Part shown: one piece after another, positions 1 through 10,969 of the stretch
Layout: each line of letters begins with the position of its first letter
How positions within the stretch are numbered: position 1 is the stretch's first letter
Assembly (NCBI RefSeq): GCF_026914185.1
Contig: NC_070575.1
Coordinates: forward strand, 2,418,001 to 2,482,000
Direction of reading: 5' to 3'
DNA length: 64,000 bases
From: Puccinia triticina
Lineage: Eukaryota > Basidiomycota > Pucciniomycetes > Pucciniales > Pucciniaceae
Made by a program: the position numbers and the translations under genes
The notes under the pieces: generated by a model
Database searches by the model: none
What the model was told of the DNA's origin: nothing
What the model saw: the letters and a program-made list of their open reading frames with translations, nothing else

Positions 1-1423
1 ACATTAGTTACATGAAAGTTCCTTGATCAACAGGGTGTAAATAATGATTTCTGAGCGGGAACACTGAAAGTGGCTCTAGCCAGCTAGTTTAGCGAAACGA
101 TGTGTGGAATGAACTCGAGGGCCCCCGAGTTCCGACACGTTCTGCAGATAAAATTGGCGGTTGGGTGGGTATGTAAAGGGACGCAACAGAACGAGGCGCC
201 GGAGGGCTTTTTTCAAAGGGCTATTTGGACGTTGAGCATTACGAATGGCATGGGCGATAACAACTGCAAAACACCGAAGATCTGTGACTAACAAATGGCA
301 AGAGCAAGCGCAAGGTCAGTTGTGAAAATAGAAACGTAGAAATCTTAGGATAGATGTTGTGGCAATGGGAGATTGGAGATTCAGAAGACCGAACAAAAAA
401 ATATCGACAGATAGTTACATCCAGCCAGCAGTTTTAAATTTTGTACACTTTAGAATCTGCAGCCTTTATATTGATGCAACGATTTATGTCCGCCCGTCGG
501 AGAAAGTATCATCATTAAGAGAGAGGGCAAGAGGCCCAAGTGAAGAGTGGCGAAGGAGGGAAGAAAGTTATGTATTAGGGGAGGCGACTTACAAGTAGTT
601 TACATCTGAAAAGCGGGACGGGGGCGGTAACTGATGGGATGAAAGCAGAAAATGGGAAGTCAGCATTTGATGATCATCAATCGCAGGAATGAATATCGTG
701 AAATGGTGAGAAGGGTCAGACAAGGCTGAAACTTAAAAAAATTAGTGTCGTCATTAAATTTCCGAAAGACTAATCGATTTGTAATTATGTCATCACACCG
801 TAAGGGAGAAAGGAGAGAGCAAAAATGCTGCGAAGGACACTAACCATGGTAAGATGAAGCTTCGGCGTGACCTAGTTGGCAAATCAAGAGAATACCCGTC
901 GAGAGTGAAGTCAGTACAGGGTGCATAGAATGGAAGGCACTGGGAGGTGATATTGAAGGCTAGTGTCAGTTCAAGTGTAGACTAGGTCCTCAAGCTCGAC
1001 CCAATGCTTGTATGGCATGGTTCAAGCGGGATGGTTTAGGAGTTGGATTGTTCATTCTATTCTGTTTGATCATCATTCGGTATGAAGTCTGATAGTGGTG
1101 GATAGGTTTCGGTAATCAGAGGGATCGAGCAGGTAGGCGAGGGATGATGGTAGTCGTGGGGGCAGAATGAAACTGGTTACTTACGGCTACATGGCGCCGG
1201 CCGGACGGTGCGGCCGAGTCGGCGGGGGGGATGGGGGAAGCCAGGCCGTCTTGAGTGGAAGGCTTTATACCCAAAATGATCCGCGGGCCAACTTGTGGGT
1301 TCCAAATGGTTAGGTTTCAACTCGGAAAGCAATTTTTTTGGCTTCATCTGCCAGAAACAGAAATCCCGACCTCTATTCAACACTTCCTCCGAGAATTCGA
1401 CAGACAGCTCCTACCCGAACAAG
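1..1423. other. Region upstream of the LYAR-like gene, no gene seen
   Basis: Only short overlapping open frames without recognisable domains occur here. The last 250 bases are GC-rich and probably contain the promoter of the gene starting at 1424. I see no repeat with clear ends. Confidence 0.4.
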
Positions 1424-3066
1424 ATGCCAAGCTTTAGTTGTGATGGGCAAGTCCGGATTCACATCATTCTGGTACCGTTGGCCGCGTACTGATTATAGTG
1501 TTTCCTACAACATTGATTAAATTTCTTTAAACTCAGCTGCGGTGATGTGTAAGTGGACGATCGGTTCTTCGAAGAAACATTCTTCTCAGCATGGGCCCCA
1601 GCTGACCTTCATGACCACCTTCTGGGCATCTAAAAACACCACGCAACAGTATCAAGAAACCCAAGGTAAGCATCCGGATCGTAATTTCTACGCCGTAGTA
1701 TCTCGATTTTGCACAACGGACTATTAACATGTGAATATTAACTATACCCCCGAAAACTTCTGACGCAGTTAGACTCTCATTCTATGCGATGCAGGGCTAG
1801 TGTGACTTGTTTGGATTGTTCGACCACTTTCAATGGACCGGCTAGTTGGAAACCTCATACGACTTGCATCTCCGAAGCGGAGAAGTATCAGAAATCGTGC
1901 GTCTGTTCTTGCATGCAGTCTTCAGCCACTCTGTAGATTTTCAGTGGCTAATTTCTGGTGTAACGTCCTCCCTTCTAAATATCGCAAAATCGACCGGGAA
2001 ACAGAGTCTACCAAGCCCCCAAAAATAAGAAGTCCAATGCCCATCAGCAGCAAATTCCTCCGAAACCCGATTCGAAGGCTCCTCCCCCACCCGCTGCACC
2101 CGTCAACCTGCAATCAACCGAACCGACAAGCGAGTTTTTGTCTTCCATTCAGTCCTTATGTGTCAATCTTGATCGCTGATCGATTTCCGCGTGCTGAAAT
2201 CATCGGGTACAGCAGTAGCCGGATCTCCCGCTATCGCCTGTGAAAAACCCCCCAGTAACGTCGGAGAAGCGGGCCCCAAAGAGCAGAAAGAAAAACGGAG
2301 CAAGAAAGAGAAAAAGCCGAAACCAAACGGTCACTCAGACACAGCAGCCGGATGCCCCGTTGCCGCGCCCGAAAAACCTCCCAGTAATGTCGAACAGCCC
2401 GTTACCGCCTCTGAAAAGACTTCTAGCAATCTCGAACAAGTCGGCCCCCAAGAGCTGAAAGAAAAACGGAGTAAGAAAGATAAGAAGCGGAAAACAAACG
2501 GGCACCCAGATACAGTAGCCGAATCGCCCGTTATCGCCTCTGAAAACGCTCTTAGCAAGGTCGCACAAGCCGGCCCTGAAGAACCAAAAGAAAAGCGGAG
2601 TAAAAAGGATAAGAAGCGGAAATCAAACAGCCACCCAGACGAAACAGCCGAACCCCCCGTTACCGTCTCTGAGCAACTTCCCAGCACTGTCGAAAAAGCC
2701 GACCCTCAAGAGCCTCCACAAAAACGGAGTAAGAAGGATAAGAAGCGCAAATTGAATAGTCTCCCAGATGCAGCAGCCGAATCCCCCGTTCCAGCGTCAG
2801 AAAAGCCTTCGAGCAACGTCGAACAACCCGTCGCCGCCTGTGAGGAACCTCCGAGCAAAGTCAAAGAAGCCGGGTCCGAAGAGCATACCGAAAAACGGAG
2901 TAAGAAAGATAAGAAACGAAAATCAGACAGTCGCCCCCATGAAGCAGCCGCATCTCCCGCTGCCGCCTCGGAGAAACCTCCCAGCAATGTCGACCAAGCC
3001 GCCCCCAAAGAGTCGAAAGAAAAACGGGGCAAGAAGGACAAGAAGCGCAAATTGAACGGTCAGTAG
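1424..3066 (+). CDS. LYAR-type nucleolar zinc-finger protein, six exons
   Basis: LYAR-family proteins are nucleolar zinc-binding factors linked to ribosome biogenesis. Proposed exons are 1424-1446, 1537-1548, 1650-1665, 1769-1896, 2005-2159 and 2213-3066; they join in one frame to 395 residues. The first 60 residues form the zf-LYAR module: ligands C6, C9, H21, C25 and C31, C34, H47, C50, followed by the family signature CISEAEKYQ. A Pro/Gln-rich linker follows, then six Lys-rich repeats. Exons 2 and 3 are only 12 and 16 bases long. Intron 1 starts GCAAGT, so it would be a GC-AG intron. The acceptor of exon 6 is an AGCAG pair, giving two in-frame choices three bases apart. The start was chosen because MPSFSCDG is the family's usual N-terminus. 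Exons 1-4 are secure from the zinc ligands; the 2160-2212 intron is less certain. Confidence 0.82.
2216..3063 (+). repeat. Six Lys-rich coding repeats in the LYAR-like protein
   Basis: Six imperfect units each end in a basic block of the form KRSKKDKKRK and begin with an Ala/Ser/Pro stretch containing EKPPSN. The third and final parts vary in length, so the array expanded unequally. The blocks resemble nuclear or nucleolar targeting signals. Long antisense open frames over this stretch are by-products of the repetition. Confidence 0.85.
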
Positions 3067-3558
3067 TTTGGCTATTGACGCCGCTTGGGAAAATGTGCGC
3101 GCTAGCCGCCGCCTGCAAACCGCCAGAGGTGGCTCCAAGTTCCTTTTGTACATAATACGATGAAATGAGTTTTTTTTTTTGTTCATTTAGAAATGATATT
3201 TTTAATGAAGTGAATTCAGGCAGAAAAGCTTGAAAAGGTGAGTTGCACATTCTACGCACTTTAGGGCTAATTGCCAAGTCCGCCGTGCGCTGAGGGAATC
3301 CTGAGCCCAGACCCAGTTAGCCTATTCGGAAAAGGCCCGGCACAGCAATTGCGTCCTCCCGGGCACCACGGCAATAGCTAGGATTGCGATGCAGACTGAC
3401 CATCAAGCCGCGGGAGCCGGCCCACGTCAGAATCCCAGATCCTAGTGAGTCTGTGCGAGCCGGTATTGTGACACAGACTGGGCCGCGTTTCGAACCAGAA
3501 AGTGGCGGCAGTCGGTCCGATTGAGAATCTGGCATTCCGGATCCTCGCCGCCGCTGCC

Positions 3559-3566
3559 CATAAAAG
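3559..3566 (+). promoter_or_regulatory. TATA-like box conserved in all three gene copies
   Basis: CATAAAAG lies 235 bp before the start codon. Equivalents CATAAAGG occur at 42005 and 43896 in the same context. Conservation within an otherwise variable upstream region supports a core promoter. Confidence 0.45.
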
Positions 3567-3800
3567 GCTCCTGTGTTTCCCACTCGGCCTGATTCCTTCA
3601 TCCCCATCTTCCACCTCATCGCACTGCAACAGCTGCTCCCATCCCTCCAACCCACTCCCCAAACAATCCACCCCCCAAAAAAACTGACCAAACCCCGCTA
3701 GACCGCTTAACTAACAGACCTTCACACCATCCGATCCCCCCACCCCAACCCATCCCGCGAATTTTTGTTTTCTGCACGACTTTTCTTGTCTTGTTATAGG

Positions 3801-4118
3801 ATGTCTGCCATAGGAATGTACGCAATCGATGATTTCAAGGTCTATTTGATGCCCAAGCAGGCAGCCCCCGCGTGCCCCCCATGCCAATCAAACGTCCTTC
3901 ACTCGGTCTTTGAAGACGATGATGAGGGTGATGAAGTGTCAATGTCTCTGCTATCCAAAGTCAATCAAGTATTCAAAAAGATCTCCGTCGTTCGCGCTAA
4001 ACTTCCTAAGGCTGTCTCTCCCAAGTTTCTCTCTCGTTCGCGGCTCCGTTCTCTCACTTTCTCTCGTCATAGCTCGAAATCTCTTACTACCAGTTCTCGT
4101 TCTAGTACTTCCGATTGA
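3801..4118 (+). CDS. Small CPPC-motif protein of unknown function, copy A
   Basis: A 105-residue protein I do not recognise. Paralogues lie at 42237-42554 and 44120-44434. It has a conserved N-terminus (MSxIxMYAIxDFxVYLMPK), a CPPC motif at residues 25-28, an acidic patch near 38-43, and a basic Ser/Arg/Lys-rich C-terminal third ending in STSD. No signal peptide or membrane segment is visible. The start is the ATG conserved in all three copies; a longer frame upstream in this copy is not shared. The three copies keep the frame despite many substitutions and an in-frame length change, which suggests translated, selected genes. CxxC could bind metal or be redox active, but a single CxxC is weak evidence. 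An intronless gene fits, although a splice-acceptor-like TATAG sits just before the ATG. Confidence 0.65.
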   Translation: MSAIGMYAIDDFKVYLMPKQAAPACPPCQSNVLHSVFEDDDEGDEVSMSLLSKVNQVFKKISVVRAKLPKAVSPKFLSRSRLRSLTFSRHSSKSLTTSSRSSTSD

Positions 4119-4684
4119 TCATCTCTTCTTTTGGCAGTCTGTTTTCCTCTGAAAAAATCATCAAAAGTCTATAAGTCTGTGTCTTCCTTTTTTTCTTCTT
4201 CTGCTTGGTCTGTTGCTACCAATCTCTTTTCTCTCTGGGCTTGTGTAGTGTTTCAGAATCATTTTCCCTGCTTTATCTCTCTCTCTCTATTTATCTTCTC
4301 TCATGTTTCAATTTCTGTGAGATTTGTAGCTTGATTTGCATATTCTTTTTTCTGAGAGGGTGCCAGTTACGTGAGTGGTATCGTGATAATGAACACGCCA
4401 CATAGCTGGGTGAGTCGCTGTTCCCTTAAGCGGCAAACAAGACCCACATCCCGGCATCACGCTGTCAGAAACACAGACCAAGTCACTGATTGGAAAGGCA
4501 GCTCCTATGTGCCTTCCCAATCCCATGTCATCGGGCGGACAGCCCTGGCCGCCCGGAGCTCAAACAACTTGTCCCTCCAGGTAGACTAGCAGTAGCAGGC
4601 GGGTGTATCTGCTCAGCGCGGCGGCTCTAACTTGGACGACCCTTGTCCGAAAAGAGTGACAAGAGTTCGGTCAGGAATGTCAAG

Positions 4685-4800
4685 GCTGAAACGCTGCGCT
4701 GCGCTACAAAAAAGCGGTCTTTTAGCGCAGCGCAGCGGGGGACCGCTGCGCGGTCAGCCTAAAAAGCGGTAGCGCAGCGCCAGTCCCGCTGCGCTACACC
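4685..4800. repeat. GC-rich hairpin repeat of GCGCAGCG motifs
   Basis: CGCTGCGCTGCGCTAC and its complement occur several times within 115 bp, separated by short A/T runs. The sequence can fold into competing hairpins. It sits between gene block A and the kinase fragment and may be a miniature transposon, but I could not define target duplications. Confidence 0.55.
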
Positions 4801-5088
4801 GTGGGCGCAAACCGCCCCACCTCAGCCAACTTGGGGATGCGACTGCTCCGCAGCCGTCACGCAAGCTGGGCAGCCGTCCCTGGGCTGCCATGAGATCAGC
4901 ACAATGGGTAACCGTTGCGAATGGCCTATCAAATTGCCACCCCTGCTCCACAGCTGCCCACTTGCCTTGGGCAGCAGCAGCTGACCGTTTCCGAGGCAGG
5001 AAATGGGCGTAGATCCGATGCTCCTGCAGCAGCAAGAGTCAGATAACCCAGAAACAGCAAAATTGTGCGACTGGGCTACCCCCACATA

Positions 5089-5580
5089 TACTTGGAAAGG
5101 TCTACCTCGTCCACCTCAAACAGAACTCCGCAGGCCCTGACGAGCTCGGAAACTTCCTCCCGCCGAAGCCTGAGAGACTGTTTGCTATGAAGGTCCTTAA
5201 TAAGAAGGAGATGATCCAGCAGCATAGGATCAAGCGCGCTCTTGCTGAACAGGTCTGTCGCCACTCACTCAACTCATACACTCACTCACTCACTCACAAA
5301 CCCACTTTATAGGGTATCCTCGCCGCATCCAACCATCCGTTCAGTGTCACCCTCTACCACTCCTTCCAATCCGAAGACTACCTCCACTTCTGCATGGAGT
5401 ACTGCATGGGCGGCGAGTTTGTACGTCTTCCCTCCCCCTCCCTCCCCGTCTCCCAAGCGAGAGGCTGACCAAGTGTGAGCGGTTGACAGTTCCGGATGCT
5501 GCAGACCCAGCCCGACAAGCGGCTGCCCGAGGCCGACACCTGGTTCTATGCCGCCAAAGTCATCTCCGCGCTCAAGTATA
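5089..5580 (+). pseudogene. AGC-family Ser/Thr kinase fragment (NRC-2/FPK1-like)
   Basis: Three exons (5089-5252, 5313-5420, 5490-about 5580) with proper GT-AG introns read as part of the N-lobe and early C-lobe of an AGC kinase. Visible are GKVYLV (end of the glycine loop), the ATP-binding Lys in FAMKVLNKKE, the helix-C region, the hinge EYCMGGEF, and WFYAAKVISALKY leading to where the HRD loop should come. The glycine-rich loop start, HRD and DFG are absent, because both ends pass into unrelated sequence. The first intron holds a CACT microsatellite. The Lys-insert between strands 2 and 3 is long, as in fungal NRC-2/FPK1 flippase kinases. It cannot be an active kinase, and is probably a captured or rearranged gene fragment. 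Confidence 0.8.
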
Positions 5581-6338
5581 GATGGACTCGGCAAGCATTG
5601 CTTTGCCAACCAAGGAGCAGATACTAGCTCGCATGGAAGCCAACAAATCAACCAACAAACCGGCTTTACAAGACAACACAGCTGATTTTTGACCGCGGGA
5701 AATAGTTTCCCGTCGGATTTTTTGTACATATTTTTCATTGTAAATTCTTTTTTTTCTATCTCATTTTGCCTATTGCGCCAGCGCAATCAAACTTGTCTCT
5801 TGTTCTTTTGTGACCTTGGTGGTCAGGACAAGCGCGTTCCTCACCATTGGTTGCTTCCTGGCAAGCAGAGCTGCCGCTCTGCTGGCCCTTTTGCAGCCAG
5901 TCTGCTGGGTGGTGTGCAGTACAAGTACGCCCTGGGGATGCATCCAAGCCAACCATGCATGCTACTGGGCAGTCCACGAGGTGTGGTGCAAATGTCCCAG
6001 TGCTGTGGCAGGGCCGCATCGTCTGGCCGGGGATGTTTGGTTGCTGGGAATTGGACAGACATGGGCCATTCAGGCCACGTGCGTGGTTAGCAGCCTTCAT
6101 GCCGCGGAATGGCAGTAGGGTACTGTTGATCCAGCCCCAGGCTGTATACTCAAGCCGTTTCAGTGACGGTAGGTAGGGCCGTCTCTGTGATGATCATTTA
6201 AATTTGGATGAGCATGCCCCTGGGATGGGCTGTGGAGTATATTGTGCCGTCCTGGGGTCATCCCACAGAGGGCTGTCCTTGGGACAGCTTAGTGCACCCA
6301 TGGTGTACCGCTGAAAGTAGCGGGGACCGAACTTAACT
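5581..6338. other. Gene-free stretch
   Basis: No coding similarity, tRNA or clear repeat ends. Several frames stay open for 100 codons because of local composition, and none shows a domain. Confidence 0.4.
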
Positions 6339-6410
6339 AAGTCCCTCGAGACTTCGGGCCCCCGGGGGGTAGGCTGAACTCGCGAAGCGAGCCTCCGTCA
6401 GGAGGGACTT
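6339..6410. repeat. Short hairpin with AAGTCCCTC inverted ends
   Basis: AAGTCCCTC at the left pairs with GAGGGACTT at the right, with a second small hairpin (CTCGCGAAGCGAG) inside. A similar pair of ends bounds 63550-63671, so this may be a miniature element family. The Harbinger derivative at 6412 inserted at its right edge. Confidence 0.5.
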
Positions 6411-6411
6411 A

Positions 6412-7359
6412 GAGCATCTCCAGCAGAGCGGGGATGAAACCCGCTACCTATAGCCGGCTGGGACCACCTTTCACACACCTGTCTCAGCTGTTCAACAGCA
6501 GCTCCACAGCAGACTGGCAATCACGCCGGGGGTGGATAGCTAGATTGCCATGCAGGACAACACAACTGCAATGGAATTCGATATCTCCCGCATGGATTTG
6601 GTTGATTTACTCAACTTCATTGTTATATTTTTATTTTTTCTCTCACTCACTCACAATCTATTCAATTTTCAGATTTCACAGTTAAATTTTCAGAGCACAA
6701 AAAAGCAAGTGAAATGTGAGATAAATAAGCAAAAGCGAGTGAAATGTGAGATAAATAAGCTTCACAATAGACAAAAGATCACACAAGATTTTGATGAGCT
6801 TAAGAGTCGGAGGGAATCAAGCCAAGACGTTTGGCAACCTCTTCTTTTTTAGCGGTGTAGAAAGAATGAGAAATAGGATCCAAATTTGAGAGATCAGCAG
6901 CAGTACGTAGCGGTAGCGGTAGCAGTTGTAGCGGTAGCAGTAGCAGTTGTAGCGGTAGCAGTAGCAGTCCCAGCAGTGGATTTTTTCGGCCTTGATGTTC
7001 TCTTTTTTGCAGGTCCGTTCCTTTCTTTGGTGGGTTGAAGCGGTTGAATTTCTGGAGAGGGTGTTCTCGGTGGCGGACTACAAGCAAGATCTTCAAGCAT
7101 TGGGTCGATCATGTTTTTGGCGCGGTGGTGACGAGTGGCGAGTAGGTGATGGCGAAGTGGCGAGTAGGTGATGTGTGGTGTGTAGCAGCCTCTGTCGCGG
7201 GTGGCGATGGGATGGGGAAAGTAGCCGGCCGCGGTCTGGGATGGGATGGACTTGGATCAATCAAAGGTCGTTTAGGGGGTCTGCTGGACCCCGGAAATGT
7301 TGAGCGACCTGCCAAACCAGTCCAAAACTCGCGCGGTCCAAGCTCTGCTGGAGATGCTC
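6412..7359 (-). mobile_element. PIF/Harbinger internal-deletion derivative, 948 bp
   Basis: Ends are the 18 bp inverted repeat GAGCATCTCCAGCAGAGC, flanked by TTA on both sides, the classic Harbinger target duplication. It is an inverted relative of the full element at 9263-12558. It keeps the transposase 5' end (to about 6620), the region between the two genes with the end of the Myb gene, and the Myb 5' region. It lacks most of the transposase and the middle of the Myb gene, so two internal deletions formed it. It needs transposase supplied in trans. Confidence 0.9.
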
Positions 7360-7362
7360 TTA

Positions 7363-9240
7363 CACCGTACCTCCCCTTTCTGGCGCACGAAGAATGCGTT
7401 TTTGATGCCTCTTTTCACTTTTCCCTTTGTACATCACTCATACCACAATTTTTTTTTGTTTTTTTTTGCTCCAGATCAGCCCAACATGCTACGGCTGAGA
7501 CTTGCATTTTTTCTTCTTTTTGTACTGATACTAGTATGTCTTGAAAAATTAAACAACACAAAAAAAACCTAAGACTGTTACTGAGTCGATAACCCAGATT
7601 TACAGAAATTAATCACAACATGAGAGCACAGACTCCCTGGTTAACACATAGCTAGTTTGAGGGACTGTGCTCGCTAGTGACTAGGTAGCTCGTACGCTTT
7701 CGGCTGATAGTAAAACATCAAAAGTTGTACATACTGAGTCAAGCTTTTGCTATACAGGATCTATGCCTCGAAAATCTAACACGTGTCTCAGCCTGGCAAG
7801 TAGATACAGGCAAGTTGGGAGGAAGAACTCGAGTTCCCTGGAGTTGGTCAGAGTTGGTCGCCTCCTTGGCTCAACTATCTACCCCCGCCGCTTCCCCATT
7901 TCTTACTACGTATTATTAACATCTTAGCTTTTTGGGTTGGTCGGAATAGACAACATACCAAGTTGGTTGGAATAGACAACACACAAGCTCAGATCTTTAG
8001 CAGACCCAAAAAACCATCCGCAAGCGCCTAGTCTCCAGGACCGCCGATTGCCTGATAGCAACAGTGGACAATCATCACCGTCATGTCTGACAGCGAATCG
8101 GCTTCAGATGTTGCTGGAGAGCGCAGGCCAACAAGGGATGAACCAGATCCGTGGCCGGCTCCTTCAAACGGAAAAAAGACGGCCCTTACTCTTCCTAAGC
8201 GGATCACCAAGCTCAGTGATGTTGACTTGCACGCGTTGATCAAGCGCCGTGCAAAAGATCGTTATGGTGACAATGCCAAAGACATACAGATTTCAGCCGT
8301 TATGGACTTGGTGAAGAGGAGAAACTCTTTTGTCCTTGCAGGCACGGGATTTGGGAAAACGCGAATCGCCGAGATGTACTGGGATTTGTTTCCCAAATAT
8401 AAGAAGTCGATTGTCTTATGTCTGAACCCATTAGATTCCTTTGGGGACAATCAAGTAAGAGTCTGTCTGGTACACATCCGCGTCAACAGGCAAGCTAAAA
8501 ATAAATATCATTCCTTGTTAAACATAAAACATCAGGTAGAGGAAAAGAACAAGGCAAAGAAGCCCATAAGCGCGGTAAATCTGACAAAAATGAACCTTAC
8601 CGTCGAGGTTGTAAAGGATATAATGGAAGGGGAATATTCATTCATCTATCTGGTGGGTTTTTTGAAAGTTTCTTGTGGAGTAGAAATAAAGTAACACTAA
8701 CAACAAGCTTTGTTAAAAAAAATCTAGAGTCCCGAGGTCCTCTTAAACAATGCACTTTTCCACGAACTATTCTTCGATCACAATTTTCAAGACCAACTGA
8801 TCTCGACCGTGGTTGATGAGGCCCACATGGTGTACATGTGGGGGTTGGTTGCTTCGGGCAAGGCAAAGAAGATAATTTCACATTTGAAGCATCAAGACCG
8901 GGCCATCTTTCGCCCATCTTATGGGAAGCTCGGTAGTAAATTGGTGTTGACGAATGGTGTACCACTGCTACTTCTGTCAGCAACGTGCAGACCCGTAGCA
9001 GTAACCGGGATTCTGAAAATTGCTGAGGGACTTGGGGACTAGTGAAGAAGTTTGTCGCAGACTCTTCGACTCCTAGGAGACAGAGAACAATATAAAAGGT
9101 GGGCCTTTGAGCGAGTGAACTAGGCCCCCCAGAATCGTCAACCACTTCATCGCACTGCCAGCCTCGACCCCGTCTACTCAAGACTTGTTCGCCCGCTAGC
9201 TCTCCGCTGAAAACCTGACCCAATTCCCTGTTCTTTTCCT
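7363..9240 (+). repeat. RecQ-helicase repeat unit, leader plus truncated gene
   Basis: The leader from about 7363 to 8095 is repeated in inverted orientation, in pieces, at 63480-63334, 62497-62340 and 60285-59990. Shared stretches include the microsatellite-rich 5' part, the sequence around CATGAGAGCAC, and the segment just before the helicase start codon. A conserved non-coding leader attached to a helicase gene implies a dispersed multicopy unit. Ends are not defined. Confidence 0.65.
8083..9042 (+). pseudogene. RecQ-like DEAH helicase, truncated after motif III
   Basis: Exons 8083-8454, 8536-8652 and 8728-9042 join in frame to 319 codons up to a stop. Motifs of a superfamily 2 helicase are seen in order: Q-motif region, Walker A as AGTGFGKTRIAE, motif Ia region LCLNPL, ISAVNLTKMN, TSPEVLLN-like motif Ic (SPEVLLNN), Walker B DEAH in VVDEAHMVYMWG, and SAT in LLLLSATCRP. 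The DEAH followed by a tryptophan-glycine is RecQ-like. Everything after motif III (motifs IV-VI, RQC) is missing. The protein could bind ATP but not unwind DNA. Multicopy RecQ-like genes are known in fungi, including telomere-linked helicases; whether this is one cannot be told here. Confidence 0.75.
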
Positions 9241-9509
9241 AAGGATTCCCTCCATTGAGTGAGAGCATCTCCAGCAGAGCTTGGACCGCGCGAGTTTTGG
9301 ACTGGTTTGGCAGGTCGCTCAACATTTCCGGGGTCCAGCAGACCCCCTAAACGACCTTTGATTGATCCAAGTCCATCCCATCCCAGACCGCGGCCGGCTA
9401 CTTTCCCCATCCCATCGCCACCCGCGACAGAGGCTGCTACACACCACACATCACCTACTTGCCACTCCGCCATCACCTACTCGCCACTCATCACCACCGC
9501 GCCAAAAAC

Positions 9510-10663
9510 ATGATCGACCCAATGCTGGAAGATCTTGCTCGTAGTCCGCCACCGAGAACACCCTCTCCAGAAATTCAACCGCTTCAACCCACCAAAGGAA
9601 GGAACGGACCTGCAAAAAAGAGAACATCAAGGCCGAAAAAATCCGCTGCTGGGACTGCTACCGCTACCGCTACGACTGCTACCGCTACCGCTACGACTGC
9701 TACCTCTACTGCTGCTACAACTGCTACCGCTACGACTGCTACCACTACTGGCAAATCTGAAAAAAACGAAAACAACAACACAAACGAAGAGAAAGAAAAA
9801 CGAACAAAGAATCCAAATTGGAGAGTTGAAGAAGATAAACATTTATGCATCTCTTGGCTCAACACAAGCAAGGATGCCGATATTGGAACGGGTCAGAAAC
9901 TCTCGGCTTTTTGGGAACGGATCCATCAATGCTTCCTCGACATGATGAAAGAATATGTTGAGGAACATGAGAACGACAAGAACTTCAAACCTTTTCCAAC
10001 CCGACTCCAAGGGGCCCTTGAAAGTAGATGGGGTATCATCCTCCATCGAGTTAACAAGTATTGCGGATGCTTTTTACAAGCCGAACGCCGACTCGGAAGT
10101 GGCAAGACCCGCGATGAAATTGTGTGTTTTTTTGGTTGCCTCACTGATTTGATTGTTTCTAACATTTTTTTATGATTGATTATTAGGCCGTCGACGCGAA
10201 AGAGATGTTCAAAGCTGAGATGGGCTTTGCGTTCACCCTTGATCACTGCTGGCTCATTCTTCATCATTCACCGAAGTGGCAAGACACCATGGACGAGATC
10301 ACGGTGCGATCGAAGAAAGAAAAACAACCTCCCAGTTCAATTGCAGCCTCTGAGCCCACAAGTGTCAAAGGAGGTGAGGGAGATGACGAAGGAAATGAAC
10401 ACGAATTTGAGTCAATTGGATCTTCGCGACCTGAAGGACGAAAGGCGGCCAAAAAAAGAAAATATGAAGAAAGCGAGGCCCCCGAAGCACAAAAAGAGCT
10501 CATCAAGATTTCTCGTGAAAAGATGGCCGCCATGCAAACTGTTGCTGATCATGTAGTTATGTCAAAAGATCTCTCGAACTTGGATCCTATTTCTCGTTCT
10601 TTCTACACCGCTAAAAAAGAAGAGGTTGCCAAACGTCTTGGCTTGATTCCCTCCGACTCTTAA
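9510..10663 (+). CDS. Harbinger ORF1, Myb/SANT-like DNA-binding protein
   Basis: Exons 9510-10121 and 10187-10663 give 362 residues without internal stops. Residues about 1-45 are Pro/Thr-rich and basic; about 50-85 are an Ala/Thr run coded by a repeated GCTACC-type microsatellite. The trihelix-like region follows (WRVEEDKHLCISWLN, SAFWERIHQCF, ALESRWGIILHRVNKY), then a basic linker and a C-terminal helical segment ending RLGLIPSDS. In PIF/Harbinger elements this protein helps the transposase enter the nucleus and bind the ends. The start at 9510 was preferred over an in-frame ATG 51 bases upstream that lies in a low-complexity region. The C-terminus is the same as that encoded by the deleted copy at 6790-6890. 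Confidence 0.85.
9650..9755 (+). repeat. In-frame GCTACC/ACGACT microsatellite
   Basis: Alternating Ala-Thr codons in the Myb gene. The same tract in the derivative at 6900-6970 has a different length, so it mutates by slippage. Confidence 0.8.
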
Positions 10664-10969
10664 GCTCATCAAAATCTCGCGTGATCTTTTGTCTATTGTG
10701 AAGCTTATTTATCTCATATTTCACTCGCTTTTGCTTATTCATCTCACTTTTCACTCACTTTTTTGTGCTCTGAAAATTTAACTGTGAAATCTGAAAATTG
10801 AGATTGTGAGTGAGTGAGGGAATAAATGAAAATATAACAAAGATAACAAAAAACAAAACAAAGAGATTCATTGCCACTCGGAGATTGATTGAGCCACATG
10901 TGAGAGATATTGGAAACAGAAGTAAGTAAATAAGTAAATATCAATGAAAAATTTACAAAGAGGCCGAGT

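Larger units (their letters stand above)
3264..4670 (+). repeat. Duplicated gene block, copy A
   Basis: About 1.4 kb, covering promoter, coding region and 3' flank, matches 41706-43110 closely and 43650-45100 more loosely. The match begins at GCTAATTGCCAAGTCC and fades about 550 bp after the stop codon. Copy A lies 38 kb from the other two, which are in tandem. Confidence 0.8.

Noticed and set aside
2331..3050. Long antisense and alternative frames across the LYAR repeats (about 80-138 codons)
   Set aside because: They mirror the Lys-rich coding repeat and have no domains; the sense frame continues a recognised protein.
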